A stretch of 5,401 nt of DNA, from NCBI GenBank assembly GCA_045649485.1, contig JAZRPZ010000099.1, positions 1 through 5,401 on the forward strand, in the 5' to 3' direction. The DNA comes from RUG11247 sp045649485 (GTDB taxonomy: Bacteria; Bacillota; Clostridia; Christensenellales; Aristaeellaceae). The position numbers were made by a program, and so were the translations under genes. This document shows, in pieces, positions 5,163 through 5,401 of this stretch. The notes under the pieces were generated by a model, which was not told the origin of the DNA, ran no database searches, and saw only the letters and a program-made list of their open reading frames with translations. The number at the start of each line of letters is the position of its first letter. The first letter of the stretch is position 1.

Positions 5163-5237
5163 TGGCTCCCCAGGTAGGGCTCGAACCTACAACAACTCGG
5201 TTAACAGCCGAGTGCTCTGCCATTGAGCTACTGAGGA
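5163..5237 (-). tRNA. tRNA-Asn (anticodon GTT)
   Basis: The minus strand folds as a 75-nt cloverleaf. The acceptor stem pairs TCCTCAG with CTGGGGA (one G-U). The anticodon stem CTCGG/CCGAG encloses the 7-nt loop CTGTTAA, whose anticodon GTT (complement at 5203-5205) reads Asn codons AAC and AAU. The T arm contains GTTCGAGC. Discriminator G and the CCA end are encoded. It lies about 50 nt downstream of 5S, a common arrangement in Clostridia, and is presumably cut from the same precursor because no promoter is visible between them. Confidence 0.98.
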
Positions 5238-5247
5238 ATATCGGTTA

Positions 5248-5273
5248 CGGGAAAGAACTTTCGTCCTTCCCCG
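5248..5273 (-). other. GNRA-capped hairpin in the 5S-tRNA spacer
   Basis: In the minus-strand RNA, CGGGGAAGGAC pairs with GTTCTTTCCCG through 11 base pairs closing a GAAA tetraloop. Two pairs are G-U in this strand and would be A-C mismatches in the other, so the structure belongs to the rRNA transcript. No U-tract follows, so it is not an intrinsic terminator. A role in processing or spacing the 5S and tRNA precursors is inferred. Confidence 0.7.
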
Positions 5274-5288
5274 CTTCCTTTTCTTGAA

Positions 5289-5401
5289 TCCGGCGACGTC
5301 CTACTCTCCCGGGCCGTTTCCAGCCAAGTACCATCAGCGTGCTGAGGCTTAACTTCTGTGTTCGGTATGGGAACAGGTGGATCCCTCAGGCTATTATCAC
5401 C
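5289..5401 (-). rRNA. 5S ribosomal RNA (5' end just outside the window)
   Basis: The minus strand reads GGTGATAATAGCCTGAGGG, then CCCATACCGAACACAGAAG, TTAAGC and finally GAGAGTAGGACGTCGCCGGA, all conserved 5S elements. The 3' GTCGCCGGA should pair with a 5' TCCGGTGAT whose first few bases lie beyond the right edge. About 113 of roughly 117 nt are visible. The exact 3' end is placed near 5289 by the helix I pairing and could shift by a few bases. This is the last rRNA of an operon whose 16S and 23S lie to the right of the window. Confidence 0.95.

Noticed and set aside
5248..5273. The 5S-tRNA spacer hairpin as a terminator
   Set aside because: No U-run follows it on the minus strand, and the tRNA downstream has no visible promoter, so transcription must continue through it.
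1..5401. CRISPR array, phage, IS element or toxin-antitoxin pair
   Set aside because: I found no spaced direct repeats, transposase or integrase motifs, or paired small genes. Apart from rRNA and tRNA, all coding space is taken by four recognisable or plausible genes.

Overview
The window looks like chromosomal DNA of a clostridial (Bacillota, class Clostridia) anaerobe. The first 185 nt of a 16S rRNA are readable on the minus strand, and their sequence is Clostridia-like. The genes have strong GGAGG-type ribosome binding sites, sigma-A promoters matching TTGACA/TATAAT, and typical Firmicutes gene families. A gut or Lachnospiraceae-like source is a guess; I cannot place the genus by eye.

Layout, right to left (most of the window is transcribed on the minus strand). 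At the right edge is the tail of one rRNA operon: 5S rRNA (its first few bases lie outside), a spacer with a GNRA-looped hairpin, tRNA-Asn(GTT) with encoded CCA, and a strong terminator. Next comes a plus-strand gene for a P1/S58 (DmpA-type) peptidase, which converges on the tRNA; the two units are separated by back-to-back terminators. Left of the peptidase, a compact divergent promoter region drives the peptidase rightward and a small lipoprotein gene leftward. The lipoprotein gene overlaps sfsA (ATGA). After 70 nt comes a large cytoplasmic GH2 glycosidase with its own promoter, whose -35 box contains the sfsA stop codon. A hairpin follows, then the promoter, leader and 5' end of a second rRNA operon, again on the minus strand.

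The four protein genes therefore sit in a cassette of about 4.6 kb between two co-directional rRNA operons. The GH2 enzyme probably hydrolyses a beta-galactoside or beta-glucuronide taken up by the cell. The peptidase is probably a self-processing cytoplasmic aminopeptidase. SfsA is a PD-(D/E)XK-like putative nuclease with an old link to sugar use. No dedicated transporter or regulator is present, so any shared role is inference.

I see no phage, IS element, CRISPR array or unknown defence system. The more unusual signals are regulatory and architectural: a symmetric pair of divergent extended -10 promoters that overlap each other, near-absent 5' leaders, phased A-tracts upstream of a consensus rRNA promoter, and a protein-coding cassette bracketed by rRNA operons.
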